The notes under the pieces were generated by a model. That model saw only the letters and a program-made list of their open reading frames with translations. It was not told where the DNA came from and searched no databases. From positions 24,994,977-25,058,976 of the forward strand of contig OX235271.1 in NCBI GenBank assembly GCA_944472155.2: DNA of 64,000 nt. Reading direction: 5' to 3'. A program made the position numbers and the translations under genes. The DNA comes from Trichobilharzia szidati (Eukaryota > Platyhelminthes > Trematoda > Strigeidida > Schistosomatidae). This document shows, in pieces, positions 44,736-55,646 of the stretch (position 1 is its first letter; each line of letters opens with the position of its first letter).

Positions 44736-46118
44736 TGGTTCTATACAAAAACATACTTCATCAGGTATTCTGCAGCGCTGGACATTGTGAAAAACAGTAT
44801 GGACAATTACATACCACCACACTAACCAGTGGTGCTTAACAACCATACTGAAGTGGCCTAAACACTGGACTAAAGTTCCAGCGTCTGACTTTCAACTCAC
44901 CACACGTGCATCCAACTGGACTCAGCTCAGAAAGCCAGCCTAATTTCGGCTATTGTGATCCGAATAACTTTGGTCTACAGGGAAGTCTATGGTGAAATTT
45001 CGCCTCCTCGAACTGTATAAAGTGTAAACTGTAGATTTGCTTTAAATTTAAACTATAAAAGTGGAATGAGTTTAGTAATACCGATGAATAAGTAAAACTA
45101 GTGAGGAGTGATAAAGAAAGATGAGCGCCATTTAAAGATCTATTTGCTATTAAAATAAAATTTTAGCCATTTCATGAAAAGGCTTCTTTTATGCATTGTG
45201 AAGTGATTAGAAAGAGAATGCAATTTCCTTAAATCGTATTTTTTTCACCTCAGTCAGTTTTTGATCCATTAAAGATCGGGATTGACAACACAGGCTGTAG
45301 AACAATTCGGTGCATATAAAGTAAACTGTTTTATTAAACATGCAAGCGTTGTGCACAGATATTAAAAGCGAGTCCGTACCTCAATGAAATTTTCTACGAC
45401 AGTAGGATGTCAAAATGCAAATTACAAAATTAAAGGCCAGCATAGTGTATTCTTATTTCACTTTATGAGTATATTTTAAATGCGATCAATGAATTTACTT
45501 AAAAACTCATGACTTGTGACCTAAATCGGTAGAAATCAAGTAACTAATCTACGTGAAAATAGTAATGGCGTGATTTGTTAATAAAATGTTAGTCATATAA
45601 CCATTTGATTTTGTATCATATGCTGAAATCGATATAGTACGAAGGTACTTCCGACTAATTGCGAATACTGGTCTCGTTGACCTTCAAGGTACGTTCTTTA
45701 TCTACTGAAAGTGAATTCAGAGACATGTATGTATATAGACAAAAAAATATCTCAGTAAGATAGTAGTATTCTGCATCACAGAAACAGTTACTAACTCTAA
45801 AATGAATAACTCAGCTTTAACTGTAGTTTATGTTGGGCAAAAAATATTACTCTTTCTTCTCTAATATAAGATGCCCTCAATTTCGTGTAACGTTTTCACA
45901 GACGCCTACAAACTTACAACCTGGTTCCCTCTGTTTTCAAAATTAAAACAGTTTCTTCTGGGCTGCAATATCCACGCATTATTCAGCTGGTATATTCACT
46001 TCATTGCGAAGTACTGGTTAAGAAGGACTTTCTGGGGCAGAGGATACATCTCTGTAGAAATTATTTTATCAAATGCAAATAAAAGTTCATCAGAGCATTC
46101 TTTACGTTTCACTTTTCA
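44736..46118. other. No gene recognised
   Basis: About 1.4 kb of AT-rich sequence. The frame 45871-46167 runs into the RTE-1 copy and is not supported. Confidence 0.45.
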
Positions 46119-47014
46119 AAAAACCTTACGATTATTATTGTTCCGTTGGGTTCCAAGTGGAACGTAGGGCTTCAACTGCACGTCTCCACTTGCTTCTGTC
46201 TTGTGCTGTACTTTTCATTTGCATCCACGTTATTCCACACTGTTTCAACTCCCCCTCACACGATCTCCTCCATGTCACCCTTGTACTGACGTCCCACTCG
46301 CGGCTTCCTTTTCGGGTTACACTCGAGCACTGGCCTGACGCACGATGTCGCCCAGCGGCCTTCTCAGCGAGTGTCCGATCCATCTCCACTTTCTCCTGCA
46401 TATTTGTTGAGTGATTGGCTCTTGTTTTGTTTGTTTGTTCCCATAGTTTCTTGTTGGTGATTCTTTCCGGTCATCTGATGTTGAGTGAAGAGCGAAGACA
46501 GTTGTTGACAAAGGTCTGCAACCCGTTGGAAATATTCTTTGTGACCCACTGGCCAAGTTTCTGATCCGTATAGAAGAACTGACTTGACGTTTGTATTGAA
46601 AATCCGAATCACTTTGTTGTTGATGCAGGCTGAGTGACGAAGATTTCCAGATTGGTTTCAGGTTGATGAATGTGTTTCTCGCCTTCCTGATTGTTGATTT
46701 GACATCTTCGTCCGTTCCTCCTGTAGTTGAGACAATGCTCCCCAGATAAGTGAGTGAAGTAACCTCTTTCAAATCTCTCCTGTTGATGGTGATTGGCGCT
46801 GGATTTTGCTATTGTTGTTGTTGTTGGCTGGTTATTTTCATAACCTTCGTCTTGTCTATGTTCACCCGTAGTCGTGTCTTTGCTGCTTCTTCGACCAGTT
46901 TGTCGGTTTTCACTTGTTAGTCTTCGATTTTGTGTGACATCAAACATAAATCATCCACGAGTGAAATCCAGGTCTTCTAGGTTCTTCATGTCGGTCCAGT
47001 TCCGAAAAACCTTA
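46119..47014 (-). mobile_element. RTE-1 LINE, 3' half, with 10-bp TSD
   Basis: Body ~46129-47004. Coding remnants include LKEVTSLTYLGSIVSTTGG (46772-46317) and RRKWRWIGHSLRRPL. The active-site region has the 4-nt insertion (aatcatc, cacgagt, gaa at 46949-46965 in the plus strand). Perfect TSD aaaaacctta at 46119-46128 and 47005-47014. Confidence 0.95.
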
Positions 47015-47289
47015 GCTAATTCAATTACTTTTCGATTTCAATAACTGAAATACAAGTGAAATATTCAAGATGAACATTTCAGTCATATATGTCGGAAAAA
47101 TTAACAGACGAGCATAGGGTTAGCGTCTCTTTCATTTTTAACCTTCTAGTTATGCAAACCAAAATATATGCCAAATTTAAAAAGAAGACTCGAAAGAAGT
47201 GGACATCACATTGTTATCTAAAAGACAGCTGAGTCACAACAGTCTCATTTTAATCGGTTATTGAAATGTGCCATTTGGAACATTCAAGA

Positions 47290-48196
47290 ACTTGTACATG
47301 AGAACATGAGAACAACATAATCTCCAAGAAGAATATTCTTTGCAGCAACGCTAAGAATAGTGTTCTCCAGTCGCCCACTGATCTGCGGAAACCTCAAGGA
47401 CAAGATCCCGCACCTGACCACTTCTATGTGCATATATCAGTTCACCTGCTGCTGTGGAGCCAGGTACATCAGTCGTTCGACGCGTACCCTATCCAAGAGG
47501 ATTCAAGAACACTATCCAGCATGGTTGCTAAAAGGCAATAGTGGTGCAATAAGGAGTGCGATAATTGAAACCTGGTTAACACTGATCATTCCATTTCAAC
47601 AAACGCCTCTTTCAAAGTAATCGACAGAGTCAAGAACAACCTATCAAAGGTAATACGGTTTCGCCTTCTTTGTATCGCTGAAGCTCTGGCCATTCACATT
47701 TAAAAACCGGAGCTGTGCATGCAAAAAAGGATTACTCAACCACTTCTACTGTCTTGGTAACAACTTTTTCGATTTGATTTTGATTTTTATTTTGATGACT
47801 TAAGTTTGTTTCTTTGTCTGTTCTCTAATTGCTTATAATTCTTGTACTCATTTAGAACTCTTACGTAATTTCGTATTATCTACTTTGTTCCTATGTGCAT
47901 CCTGAGTAAAACTCACTCATCAAACTATTCACATTATTACATAACTTCTTGTAACAACTGTTTGTGACAACTCATCACCTTTGTTACTACCCTAATTTCA
48001 TTAACACCTAATTTTCTTGACTGATTTTGTATTACGTAACTCCAATTACTAATCTTCATCTGTTCAGTTAAAATAACTATAACCAATTGTATTTTGTTTG
48101 ACAAACTTAATTTACACATACATAAAACTAAAACATATATATTTGCGATTGTACAGCTAAGAAAATGAATTCGCCGGAAAGAGACTTTGTTTTCAT
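47290..48196 (+). mobile_element. PLE-5 fragment, GIY-YIG half and 3' end
   Basis: The frame 47360-47620 has CIYQFTCCCGARYISRSTRT, LSKRIQEHYPAWLLKGNSGA: a GIY-YIG core with Y-I-S in place of Y-I-G but R and E-H kept. After frameshifts, a tail like LCIAEALAIHI and LCMQKRITQPLLLSW follows. The 3' terminus at 48147-48193 (attgtacagctaagaaaatg, aattcgccggaaagagac) matches that of the PLE-5 copy at 26140. Confidence 0.75.
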
Positions 48197-48667
48197 TGAG
48201 AACATTAGGACATTTCGAAACGTTCTTCATAGATTCCTCTGCAAGCTACTACCAAATACATTAGCAAGGTTTCATTTTTAGTTAGGGCGAGCATATTCGT
48301 AGAAAAAGTCCAGTATGTTAGTTGAAATTAATCAGTTCATTTGTGCAAATCAACAGTGATGAAAATAGAAACTTCTGATGATAATACTGTTTTTATTTTG
48401 CTTATTTGATTACAGTTATGTACAAGGAACAAGGCTTTTTTCACGAAAATTTGTTGTTGATTAGGCTAATCTGAAATACCATTCCATATGCTACATGTGA
48501 TGCTAACTTTTTCTTCACATGGGAAATAAAGGAAATTTATTCAAAAACAGGCGAATCATTCACAGGTTACACATTAAGTTATTTTTCTATAAGGTGAATT
48601 AGATGGTAAAGTAGTCAGACAAGTTCATGATTCAGCTATACGGGATGAGCGAAAATGACCCTTATCT
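48197..48667. other. No gene recognised
   Basis: AT-rich sequence with no motif seen. Confidence 0.45.
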
Positions 48668-48924
48668 ACTTGGTCATTGTGTACAATGACGGTTCAGTGG
48701 TAGAATGCACGCCAAACAACTACTTGGAGTGGGCTTCGATTCCCAACAGACGCACTCCCAGGCCTCGCTTAGCCGTCAATAAGCCTGGTAAAAAGGCATG
48801 GCTGGATATGGGACTTGCGATCTCAACCCGGTACAAAACACCAACGCTACTGATAATTCAAAGTTCAAGCTCGAAGCTGAATAGTCAACTGACAGCAAAG
48901 GGAAATAAAAGACTTGGTCATTGT
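48668..48924 (+). mobile_element. SINE1b copy (tRNA-Gly-like head) with 13-bp TSD
   Basis: Body 48681-48911. The head reads acggttcagtggtagaatgc, acgcc, then gcttcgattcccaac as B-box, close to tRNA-Gly. The body retains gacttgcgatctcaacccgg and aacgctactgataattcaa. The 3' end (tcaactgacagcaaaggg) differs from SINE1. Perfect TSD acttggtcattgt at 48668-48680 and 48912-48924. Confidence 0.85.
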
Positions 48925-49098
48925 AAACAGTTCCACTTACCAACACTAGACTTTCTTTGATAAATATACTGACAGCAGCTCAGATAACTAACACCAAAGT
49001 AACTCAGTGAATTATACGTACAACTTGTTTATCGGTGTAGTTATTTATCCAATTTACATTGCATGATAATTTCTAAGCTGAGTCATTTAACTGCAAAT

Positions 49099-49164
49099 AA
49101 TACTCAAGTCACTTGCTTGAAGCCCTCTGTTCCACTGGGGAACGTGAAGGAAAAAAAATACTCA
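49099..49164 (+). mobile_element. SINE1 tail-only insertion
   Basis: Only the last ~45 bp of SINE1 are present (cttgcttgaagccctctg, then ttccactggggaacgtg, A8). TSD aatactca at 49099-49106 and 49157-49164. It is a target-primed insertion that stopped almost at once. Confidence 0.75.
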
Positions 49165-49321
49165 CCAGATTCATTGAAATAGGACGATGTTTCACCTTGA
49201 TGGGATCGTTCAAACAGATGAAGGTGTTCTCAAACTGTTTATATTTGCTCTCCACGTTTTACAACCGGAAGGCGCTTATCTGCAGCGTGTTATATATTGT
49301 CAACAGAAATCAGAAGAATAG

Positions 49322-50694
49322 ACACGGAACAAAGAGAACTCTTTTCGATAAATTCATCATCATGCTCTACAATTATATATACATTGTAATGAATGCATGA
49401 ATTATTCTTATGAACAAAATTAATGTTGCTTAAACAACATCAAATCGATAATATTGATAAATTACAGCTGAACAGCATCAACATAAAATAAACTGAATGT
49501 CAGACGAATTAGGAAAGGTAATAGTACAAATTCATGAGTTTATAGTCTCCACTGAGGGCCAGAGCAGTAGTATGGGCTGGACTTGTTTCTTTTGAACACA
49601 GAGCGCTGGTTGTTTGAGGCGAATTGCAATAGCCTCTGCTATTTGAAGTAAGCGGTGCTTCGACGATTTTGCTAGTTTGTTAGGCACCCGGTATATTATG
49701 GAGAAGGATTCGTCTACGTTGGTTTTGTGACCGGTTTGCACCAGATGGTCTAATATCGAGCTGTTAATAGTTTTAACTACACCTTTACTTAGCCATAGTG
49801 AGATATGTTCTCGAGCACGAAAAATCAAGTTCCTAGGGCAACGGCCAATATAACTCGCTCCACAAGCGCAGTCGAATTGATAAATAAAATTTGAAGTGGC
49901 CAGTCTAGGTACTTCACCTTTCAGTCAAAGTAGCGCCATCAGTCGTGCAGAGAATATTACGTGTAGTTCGCCAGCATTAAAAGTTCTTTGAACTGATTTT
50001 CTTAATTTTTTCGTAATTACCTAGCTTGGTATATCGCCCATGAATTGTAGTCGTATATAAAGTAGCTTCTTGTTTACAGATAGTGGGTAGTCCTTTTCCA
50101 CTTTCTTTGTCATTTGTTTCTTGATTATTTGTCAGGATAACCATTTTCGATCAAAGTATCATATACCATGCTTAATTCATCTTTAATTACTTATTCAGAG
50201 CATATAGCTCTAACTCTTTGGCTAAGGGTCTTCATCAAATTCCTTTTGTATTTGACAGGAACGAAGCTGTGAAAGTGTGTATATTGTCCCGTCCAAGTAT
50301 TTTTCCTATGCAAATTTCTTTTTATGCTACCGTCTGGTTTTCTTGTTAGTAGGACATCCAGGAAGGCAATTCTGTCTTGGGATTCCTCTTCGCATGTGAA
50401 TTTCATAGCCGAATATACTTCATCGAATTCAGTAATTATTGTACTCCTATCAGAACCATTATCACAAAGAATAAACGCATCATCCATATATCGGCAATAA
50501 AATGAGAGCTCACTGATAAGGTTGTTCAGAGGTCCATTTTCTAGCTTACTTAGAAATAAATCAGCCAGAATGGGACCCAATGGGGAGCCCATTGCCACCC
50601 CATCCACTTGCCTGTAAAGCGTGCCGTCAAATTTGAAGTTTATATTCATGGTACATTTTAATATCAATTCTTTTAAGATTTCAATATGGATTGG
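49322..50694 (-). mobile_element. PLE-2 copy, 5'-truncated
   Basis: Runs on the minus strand from RT motif A/B (50667) through the linker, the GIY-YIG domain (49828-49532: FRAREHISLWLSKGVVKTIN) and the 3' region to the terminal motif at 49325-49372. Stops and frameshifts occur between 50190 and 49830. Confidence 0.9.
50191..50667 (-). pseudogene. PLE-2 RT palm segment (YMDD intact)
   Basis: 158 aa: LYRQVDGVAMGSPLGPILAD (motif B), YCRYMDDAFILCDN (motif C with both aspartates), RIAFLDVLLTRKPDGSI (motif D), then VPVKYKRNLMKTLSQRVRA. It stops at CSE where the sister copy continues with VIKDELS. Unlike 24466-25842 it keeps the catalytic YMDD but has lost the open frame to the GIY-YIG domain. Confidence 0.8.
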
Positions 50695-51288
50695 AGAAAT
50701 CGGTCAACACGCTCGTGATGTACTTTTTTAAACGTTGTCCAACTACATGGAGATAATATACTGAGTGTTCGTATTGTTAGTAAATATATGCAGGCTTTCT
50801 ACTCATAGTATAAACATTTATAAAAGAGTTTTAGCACTCTAAAACAAAAACAGTTGCATTGAATGATAAAGGTGGACGTAGTTAACTACAAGAAGTAAGA
50901 CGGGTGGCTAAGTAACACATATATAATCAAAGATACCCACTTGTCACAATATAAACACATCATGAAACAAAATTGAAGTGCACCTGATGGAATGGATGTG
51001 AAAATGACATCTTGGATAGGCAGAATATTCATAAAAGCAGCACGTGAGTTCTGCGAATTTATGTTTATGGTTGGAGGGCTAAAAATTTCAATTTCACAAA
51101 TGAAAGTGAAGTTAATTGTTCGAATCGACAAATACAGAAACTGTATTAAGACACTCCATTGACTCATGTGACTGTTGCACAATATGACCGAGTAATAGTT
51201 GATAAGAATCAAGCAAATTATCTGAATGAAAGCCCCGAATCACTGCTAACATGTCATTTACACCCATGAACTAATAACAGCAATATTA
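50695..51288. other. No gene recognised
   Basis: AT-rich sequence. The minus frame 51212-50886 has no recognisable motif. Confidence 0.45.
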
Positions 51289-51303
51289 TTGAAAACCAGG
51301 GAG

Positions 51304-51350
51304 TACTGGACAGCTGCTGTTTCATCCTAGTTTGGGAATCATCGGCAGTA
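51304..51350 (-). ncRNA. Hammerhead ribozyme-like sequence, left arm
   Basis: Same sequence on the minus strand as the right-arm fold: TACTG, CCGATGA, TTCC, loop, GGAT, GAA, ACAG-CAG-CTGT, C, CAGTA. All stems are preserved. The core has C where U is expected (CUGANGA). Confidence 0.65.
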
Positions 51351-51641
51351 CGCACCCACTGGGATTCGAACCCAGGACCTTTCGGTTACAAAGCGAGCTC
51401 GTATACCAATCAGCCACTGAGACCCGATTTAATGGCTCATGAATTCTTACTTCTACCAATTCGTGATTTTAGCGCGACAGGTTGGAGCTTCCTGGAGTTC
51501 TAGTGAGAAGTCGTGACCAGTGAGGTCCAATTAGAAGTCACGTGTGTGGATGGATGTCCCACCAACGACAATAGTTGATGTCGCGCTAAAATCACGAATT
51601 GGTAGAAGTAAGAATTCATGAGCCATTGAATCGGGTCCCAG

Positions 51642-51696
51642 TGGCTGAATGGTATACGAGCTCGCTTTGTAACCGGAAGGTCCTGGGTTCGAATCC
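51642..51696 (+). promoter_or_regulatory. Pol III promoter-like A and B boxes of SINE3, right arm
   Basis: A-box TGGCTGAATGG at 51642-51652 and B-box GGTTCGAATCC at 51686-51696, in tRNA-like spacing. The left arm has the same boxes on the minus strand at ~51371-51426. No acceptor stem pairs around it, so this is a tRNA-like promoter rather than a tRNA gene. Confidence 0.7.
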
Positions 51697-51707
51697 CAGT
51701 GGGTGCG

Positions 51708-51754
51708 TACTGCCGATGATTCCCAAACTAGGATGAAACAGCAGCTGTCCAGTA
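51708..51754 (+). ncRNA. Hammerhead ribozyme-like sequence, right arm
   Basis: Type I layout. Stem I TACTG (51708-51712) pairs perfectly with CAGTA (51750-51754). Core CCGATGA (51713-51719). Stem II is TTCC/GGAT with three pairs and an outer T-T mismatch, enclosing CAAACTA. GAA at 51735-51737. Stem III ACAG/CTGT with loop CAG. The cleavage-site C is at 51749. It fits the hammerhead of the schistosome Sm-alpha SINE (CUGAUGA, UCC-CAAAUA-GGA, GAAAC) as I know it. The U-to-C change at core position 4 and the stem II mismatch probably weaken or abolish cleavage. Confidence 0.7.
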
Positions 51755-51769
51755 TTTCCTGGCTTTCAA

Positions 51770-53344
51770 TGGTTCTCTCACTGATATCACTCCGTGATCA
51801 ACTCGTAAAACATAACTAATCCTTACAAACCAAACTATAGAAAAGCAATATTATTACTAATAATAGTAATAATAATACAGCGATAGATCTCACTTAATAA
51901 ATTGTCTATTCTGACTCACCACAGTCTCATAAACGATAATCGGATTTACTTCTTTGCAAACTGCTGGCTGGTAAAATGAATAAAATTGTAGGTTTTAATT
52001 TTTCTCAATGATTATTTTACATTAAATCTGTGAAATTACTTACCAACATTTAAATTTTCGAGTACCATTGACAGGCTACTTTAAAATATTTCAGTAGGCA
52101 AATAATGTCTTGCACTTTTGTATCATTCACTCGCTTGATAAATACTTTAACGCAGGAAATTCATCATCACTATGCTTTCTCATCAAATGAATTAAAAAGA
52201 ATCACTAAATTCCTATAGAAATAATTCAACACACTTATGCTGTTCCAAAATTCATTCTTTCCTATTCTGTTGAGTTGGAACATCGCTGTTTCTTTTACAT
52301 CTTCCATCATTACAGAAGTCTGAATTGTTTTTCAGCTAAGCTGAGTGACTTGTGATGTCTTTTTTGACCAAATTTACTTCGCCCCTCTATCGATGAGCTA
52401 ACTGAATGCTTTGTAAACCGTTTTTTCGGATAGAGATTTACAGATGCAGATCCTAAGAGCCTTCCACCTACCTCCATATGTCTATTATTTAGTTAATTCC
52501 GTTAGTAATATTACCTGAGGAAAGTGTATATTTCTGCTATACGAAATAAAGAAGTCGTCATAAAGAGGAAGCACACGTAAGATAACGGTTTTTATCAAAC
52601 GGAATTCACTTCTAAGCCTTCTAATTAATTTGTTTATTTGCACAATAGTTTATTGATAAATACGATATATACACAAATCTTGACCAAATTGAATTAAGTT
52701 TTCGCTTCTTAATTCTTAAAGTTGCTGTCAAATCATCTATAATTAAACTGGATTTGCTTGTTGGCTTCATTGGGCATCAGTTTTTATTGTGTCCTGAAGA
52801 CCTATATTAGATGAATTTATTTAATTTTGGACGCAGTGATGAATGATTTTGATTGCTTATAATCACATCAGAATACTCACATAACTTTCTGCATTTCTAT
52901 ACACACCTCTGTTACTTTCCTTTATTCCTCCAGTAAAATAATTTATTCATATATCCTTGTTTGGTGTTTAGGCATTTCTACTTTACGTGTTAGGCCATGA
53001 TTCGACAAATGTTAATTGAATAGCCTAATTCCCGACCAACTGTGTTGCTTTCCAAAACTGTTACCCTACTAGATAATGTTTATTAGCGGCCGAGGTTCTT
53101 TTAGTTTACTTCTCTTTGGTGGACAAATTATTCTAGATTCGGTCAACTTTCCGTCTTATGACAACCTAATTGTTCCAGTTCGAATATTTTGCTCCATGTG
53201 TTCCTACAATATTATGATCGTCATTCTGACACGGAATATTTTATTACCGAACCTGGAAGGAGAAGAACTACACACAAAGATAAAGTAGAGAGCAACCTGA
53301 CTATTTTGGTATCATTGTGAGTTCTTGCATCTCTTTGAAAAGGA
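51770..53344. other. No gene recognised
   Basis: About 1.6 kb of AT-rich sequence. The frame 53076-53288 has no recognisable motif. Confidence 0.45.
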
Positions 53345-53415
53345 GGGTTACTAAACAAAGAATATTCTTTTCGATAGCTTCATTATCGAGTTCTACAATT
53401 ATATATGCATAATTG
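53345..53415 (-). repeat. Inverted PLE-2 terminus at the 5' edge of a PLE-2 copy
   Basis: Minus strand: tatataattgtagaactcg, ataatgaagctatcg, aaaagaatattctttgttt. This is the PLE-2 3' terminal motif pointing away from the truncated element that begins at 53420. Confidence 0.75.
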
Positions 53416-53419
53416 CTAA

Positions 53420-53891
53420 CAAATTAAGAAAATCTATTCAAAGAACTTTTAATGCTAGCAAACTACACGTCTTATTTTCTACACAACCAATGGTGATTCC
53501 TCGATTGAAAGATGAAGTATCTAGACTAGCCACTTCCTGGTGTATCTACCAATCCAACTGCTCTTGTGGAGCGAGTTATATTGGCCGTTGCTCTAGGAAC
53601 TTGATTTTTTGTGCGCAAGAACATCTCCAAGAATGGCTAAGTGAAGGTGTAGTAAAAACCATCAACAGTTCGATATCAGAACACCTGGTCCACGCCAGCC
53701 ACAAAGCCAGGATTGAAGAATCCTTCTCTATCATCTACCGGGTACCAAATAAGTTGCCAAAAACATCCAGATACCACATGCTCCAAACAACAGAGGCTAC
53801 CGCCATTTGCCTTGAAAAACCGGTTCTCTATGTGCAAAAGAAGCAGGTCCAGCCACTACTACTGCCCTGGCCGGCATTCAGTGGCGACTAG
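53420..53891 (+). pseudogene. PLE-2 GIY-YIG domain (open, 133 aa from 53490)
   Basis: Homology starts at LRKSIQRTFNASKLHVLFST, then LKDEVSRLATSWCIYQSNC, CGASYIGRCSRNLIF and QEHLQEWLSEGVV, with tail RIEESFSIIYRVPNKLPK and VQKKQVQPLLLPWP. The GIY-YIG core residues are intact except that the R-A-R-E-H motif reads C-A-Q-E-H. The frame is open to its natural end near 53891; the RT is missing. Confidence 0.8.
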
Positions 53892-54033
53892 AAATTCAAG
53901 AATTTGTGATATTGTTTTTCCTAATTTTCTTGATATCCAGTGTATTGTTATGTTGATGCTATCGGACTGAATAATCCATTGATATTATTACTATTGATTT
54001 GATGCTATTTAAACAAAATTAAACTCATATAAT

Positions 54034-55122
54034 ACGGCGTACCCCAAATATTCATCAACCTTATTCAACAGCTGTACGACAATGACACATGTCAAGTGAT
54101 CTACAACGGAAAACTCAGTGAGGCGTTAAAAGTAAACACAGGAGTCAGAAAAGGGTGCTTATTATCACCAATGATATTCCTAATTGTGGTGGACTGGATT
54201 ATGCGTCAGACACTGGGAAACGAGAAGACAGGGATATCCTGGACCGACGTGAAGAATCTAGAAGACCTGGATTTCGTGCGCGGATGATTTATGTTTGATG
54301 TCACACAAAATCGAAGACTTACAAGCGAAAACCGACAAACTGGTCGAAGAAGCAGCAAAGACAGGACTCCAGGTGAACATAGACAAGACGGAGGTTATGA
54401 AAATAACCAACCAACAACAACAACAGCAGCAACATCCAGCGCCAATCACCATCAACGGGATGGATTTTAAAGAGCAGGTTACTTCATTCACTTATCTAGG
54501 GAGCATTGTCTCAACTACACGAGGAACGGACGAGGATATCGAATCGAGCGAGAATCGGGAAGGCGAGAAGCATATTCATCAACCTGTAACCAATCTGGAA
54601 GTCTTCGTCACTCAACTCAGCATCAACAACAAAATTTGGATTTCATTACAAACGTCAAGTCAGTCAGTTCTCCTATACGGATCAAAAACTTGGCCAGTGT
54701 GTCACAAAGAATATTTCCAACAGCCTGTTGCAGACATTTATCAACAACTGTCTTCGCTCTATACTGAAGATCAGATGGCCGGAAAGAATCACAAACAAGA
54801 AACTATGGGAACAAACAAACGACACAAGAACCAATCGCTCAACAAATATGCAGGAGAAAGTGGAGATGGACTGGACACTCGCTGAGGAGGTCGCTGGGTG
54901 ACATCGCGCGTGAGGCCAGTGCTTGAGTGGAACCCGAAATGGAAGCGGCGAGTGGGACGTCCAAGAGTGACATGGAGGAGATCGTGTGAGGGAGAGTTTA
55001 AACAGTACGGGCTAACATGGATTCAAGTGAAAGGTACAGCATAAGACAGAAGCAAGTGGAGACGTGTAGTTGAAGCCCTATGTTCCACTAGGAACCCAAG
55101 GGGACAATAATAATAATAAACA
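54034..55122 (+). mobile_element. RTE-1 LINE 3' half inserted in PLE-2
   Basis: Starts at tacggcgtaccccaaatatt (the GVPQIFI segment of RT), includes TGVRKGCLLSPMIFLIVVDW, the active site with the 4-nt insertion (54276-54282), and the 196-aa frame 54295-54885. It ends at ccactaggaacccaagggg with (AAT)n. PLE-2 3' region flanks it on both sides. Confidence 0.9.
54295..54885 (+). pseudogene. RTE-1 reverse transcriptase C-terminal segment
   Basis: 196 aa: SHKIEDLQAKTDKLVEEAAK, VNIDKTEVMKITNQ with a Q-rich run, TSFTYLGSIVSTTRGTDED, then after frame slips SVLLYGSKTWPVCHKEYFQ. It is cut off from the upstream RT palm by the frame break at 54276-54282. It corresponds to 20034-20645. Confidence 0.75.
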
Positions 55123-55385
55123 ACAATAATGTTGGTAATAACACTAATTCATTTACAATTATGTATAAATAGCTGTAGAACTTGATGAAGATGGAGTTAT
55201 CGGAAAGAATATTCTTCTTACTTCAGTAACCATTCTTTGTGAAAAGTCAATCGGCCGAAAATGTTACATCACTGAGGCTTGTATCAGCTAAGCTCACCTA
55301 ATAAAAAAATTTCTCTGAGTGGTACTAATTTTCTGCTTCTTAATTAGTAATTCATTCTTTTATCCTCAACAATGAGCTTTTGTAC

Positions 55386-55646
55386 GTTGCATTATTGCGT
55401 CTGCAGTACAGTGGTCAGATGCTCTGCGACCACAAATGTGGTCCGGGTTCGACCCCAGGCCACCAACACACTCCTTTACCTCGTTAAGCCAGTGATAACA
55501 CTAGTAAAAAAGGAACGTTGAGCATGAGGCTAGCAACCATATCTTTTAAAAATAAGCATCAGTGCTACAAAAACTTCAAGCCTCTACCTTGAAGCCTTAC
55601 GTTCCACAGGGAGGGCAAAGGAGCAAATAAAAAAAGTTGCATTATT
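55386..55646 (+). mobile_element. SINE1 copy with 11-bp perfect TSD
   Basis: Body 55397-55635: head gcgtctgcagtacagtggtc, B-box GGGTTCGACCCC, body gaggctagcaaccatatc, 3' hairpin cttcaagcctctaccttgaag, end acgttccacaggg with A-rich tail. TSD gttgcattatt at 55386-55396 and 55636-55646. Confidence 0.9.

Larger units (their letters stand above)
51289..51769. repeat. Large palindrome of two divergent SINE3 units
   Basis: Arms 51289-51479 and 51579-51769 (191 bp each) are reverse complements with roughly ten mismatches by eye. The 99-bp spacer is not symmetrical. Each arm holds a tRNA-like promoter nearer the centre and a hammerhead-like fold further out, so both units would be transcribed outward. 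Confidence 0.9.
53420..55240 (+). mobile_element. PLE-2 copy, 5'-truncated, split by RTE-1
   Basis: Coding region 53420-53891, PLE-2 3' region to ~54033, then an RTE-1 insertion, then the rest of the 3' region (taacactaattcatttac) and terminal motif at 55163-55205 with the palindrome aagaatattctt. An inverted terminal copy precedes it at 53345-53415. Confidence 0.85.

Noticed and set aside
51640..51712. A tRNA gene (threonine-like anticodon TGT) on each arm of the palindrome
   Set aside because: A and B boxes fit, but no acceptor stem pairs around them and the sequence continues directly into the hammerhead fold and SINE body.
53490..53891. Stand-alone GIY-YIG endonuclease gene
   Set aside because: It continues the PLE-2 linker at its N-terminus and has PLE-2 3' sequence after it; it is a truncated PLE.
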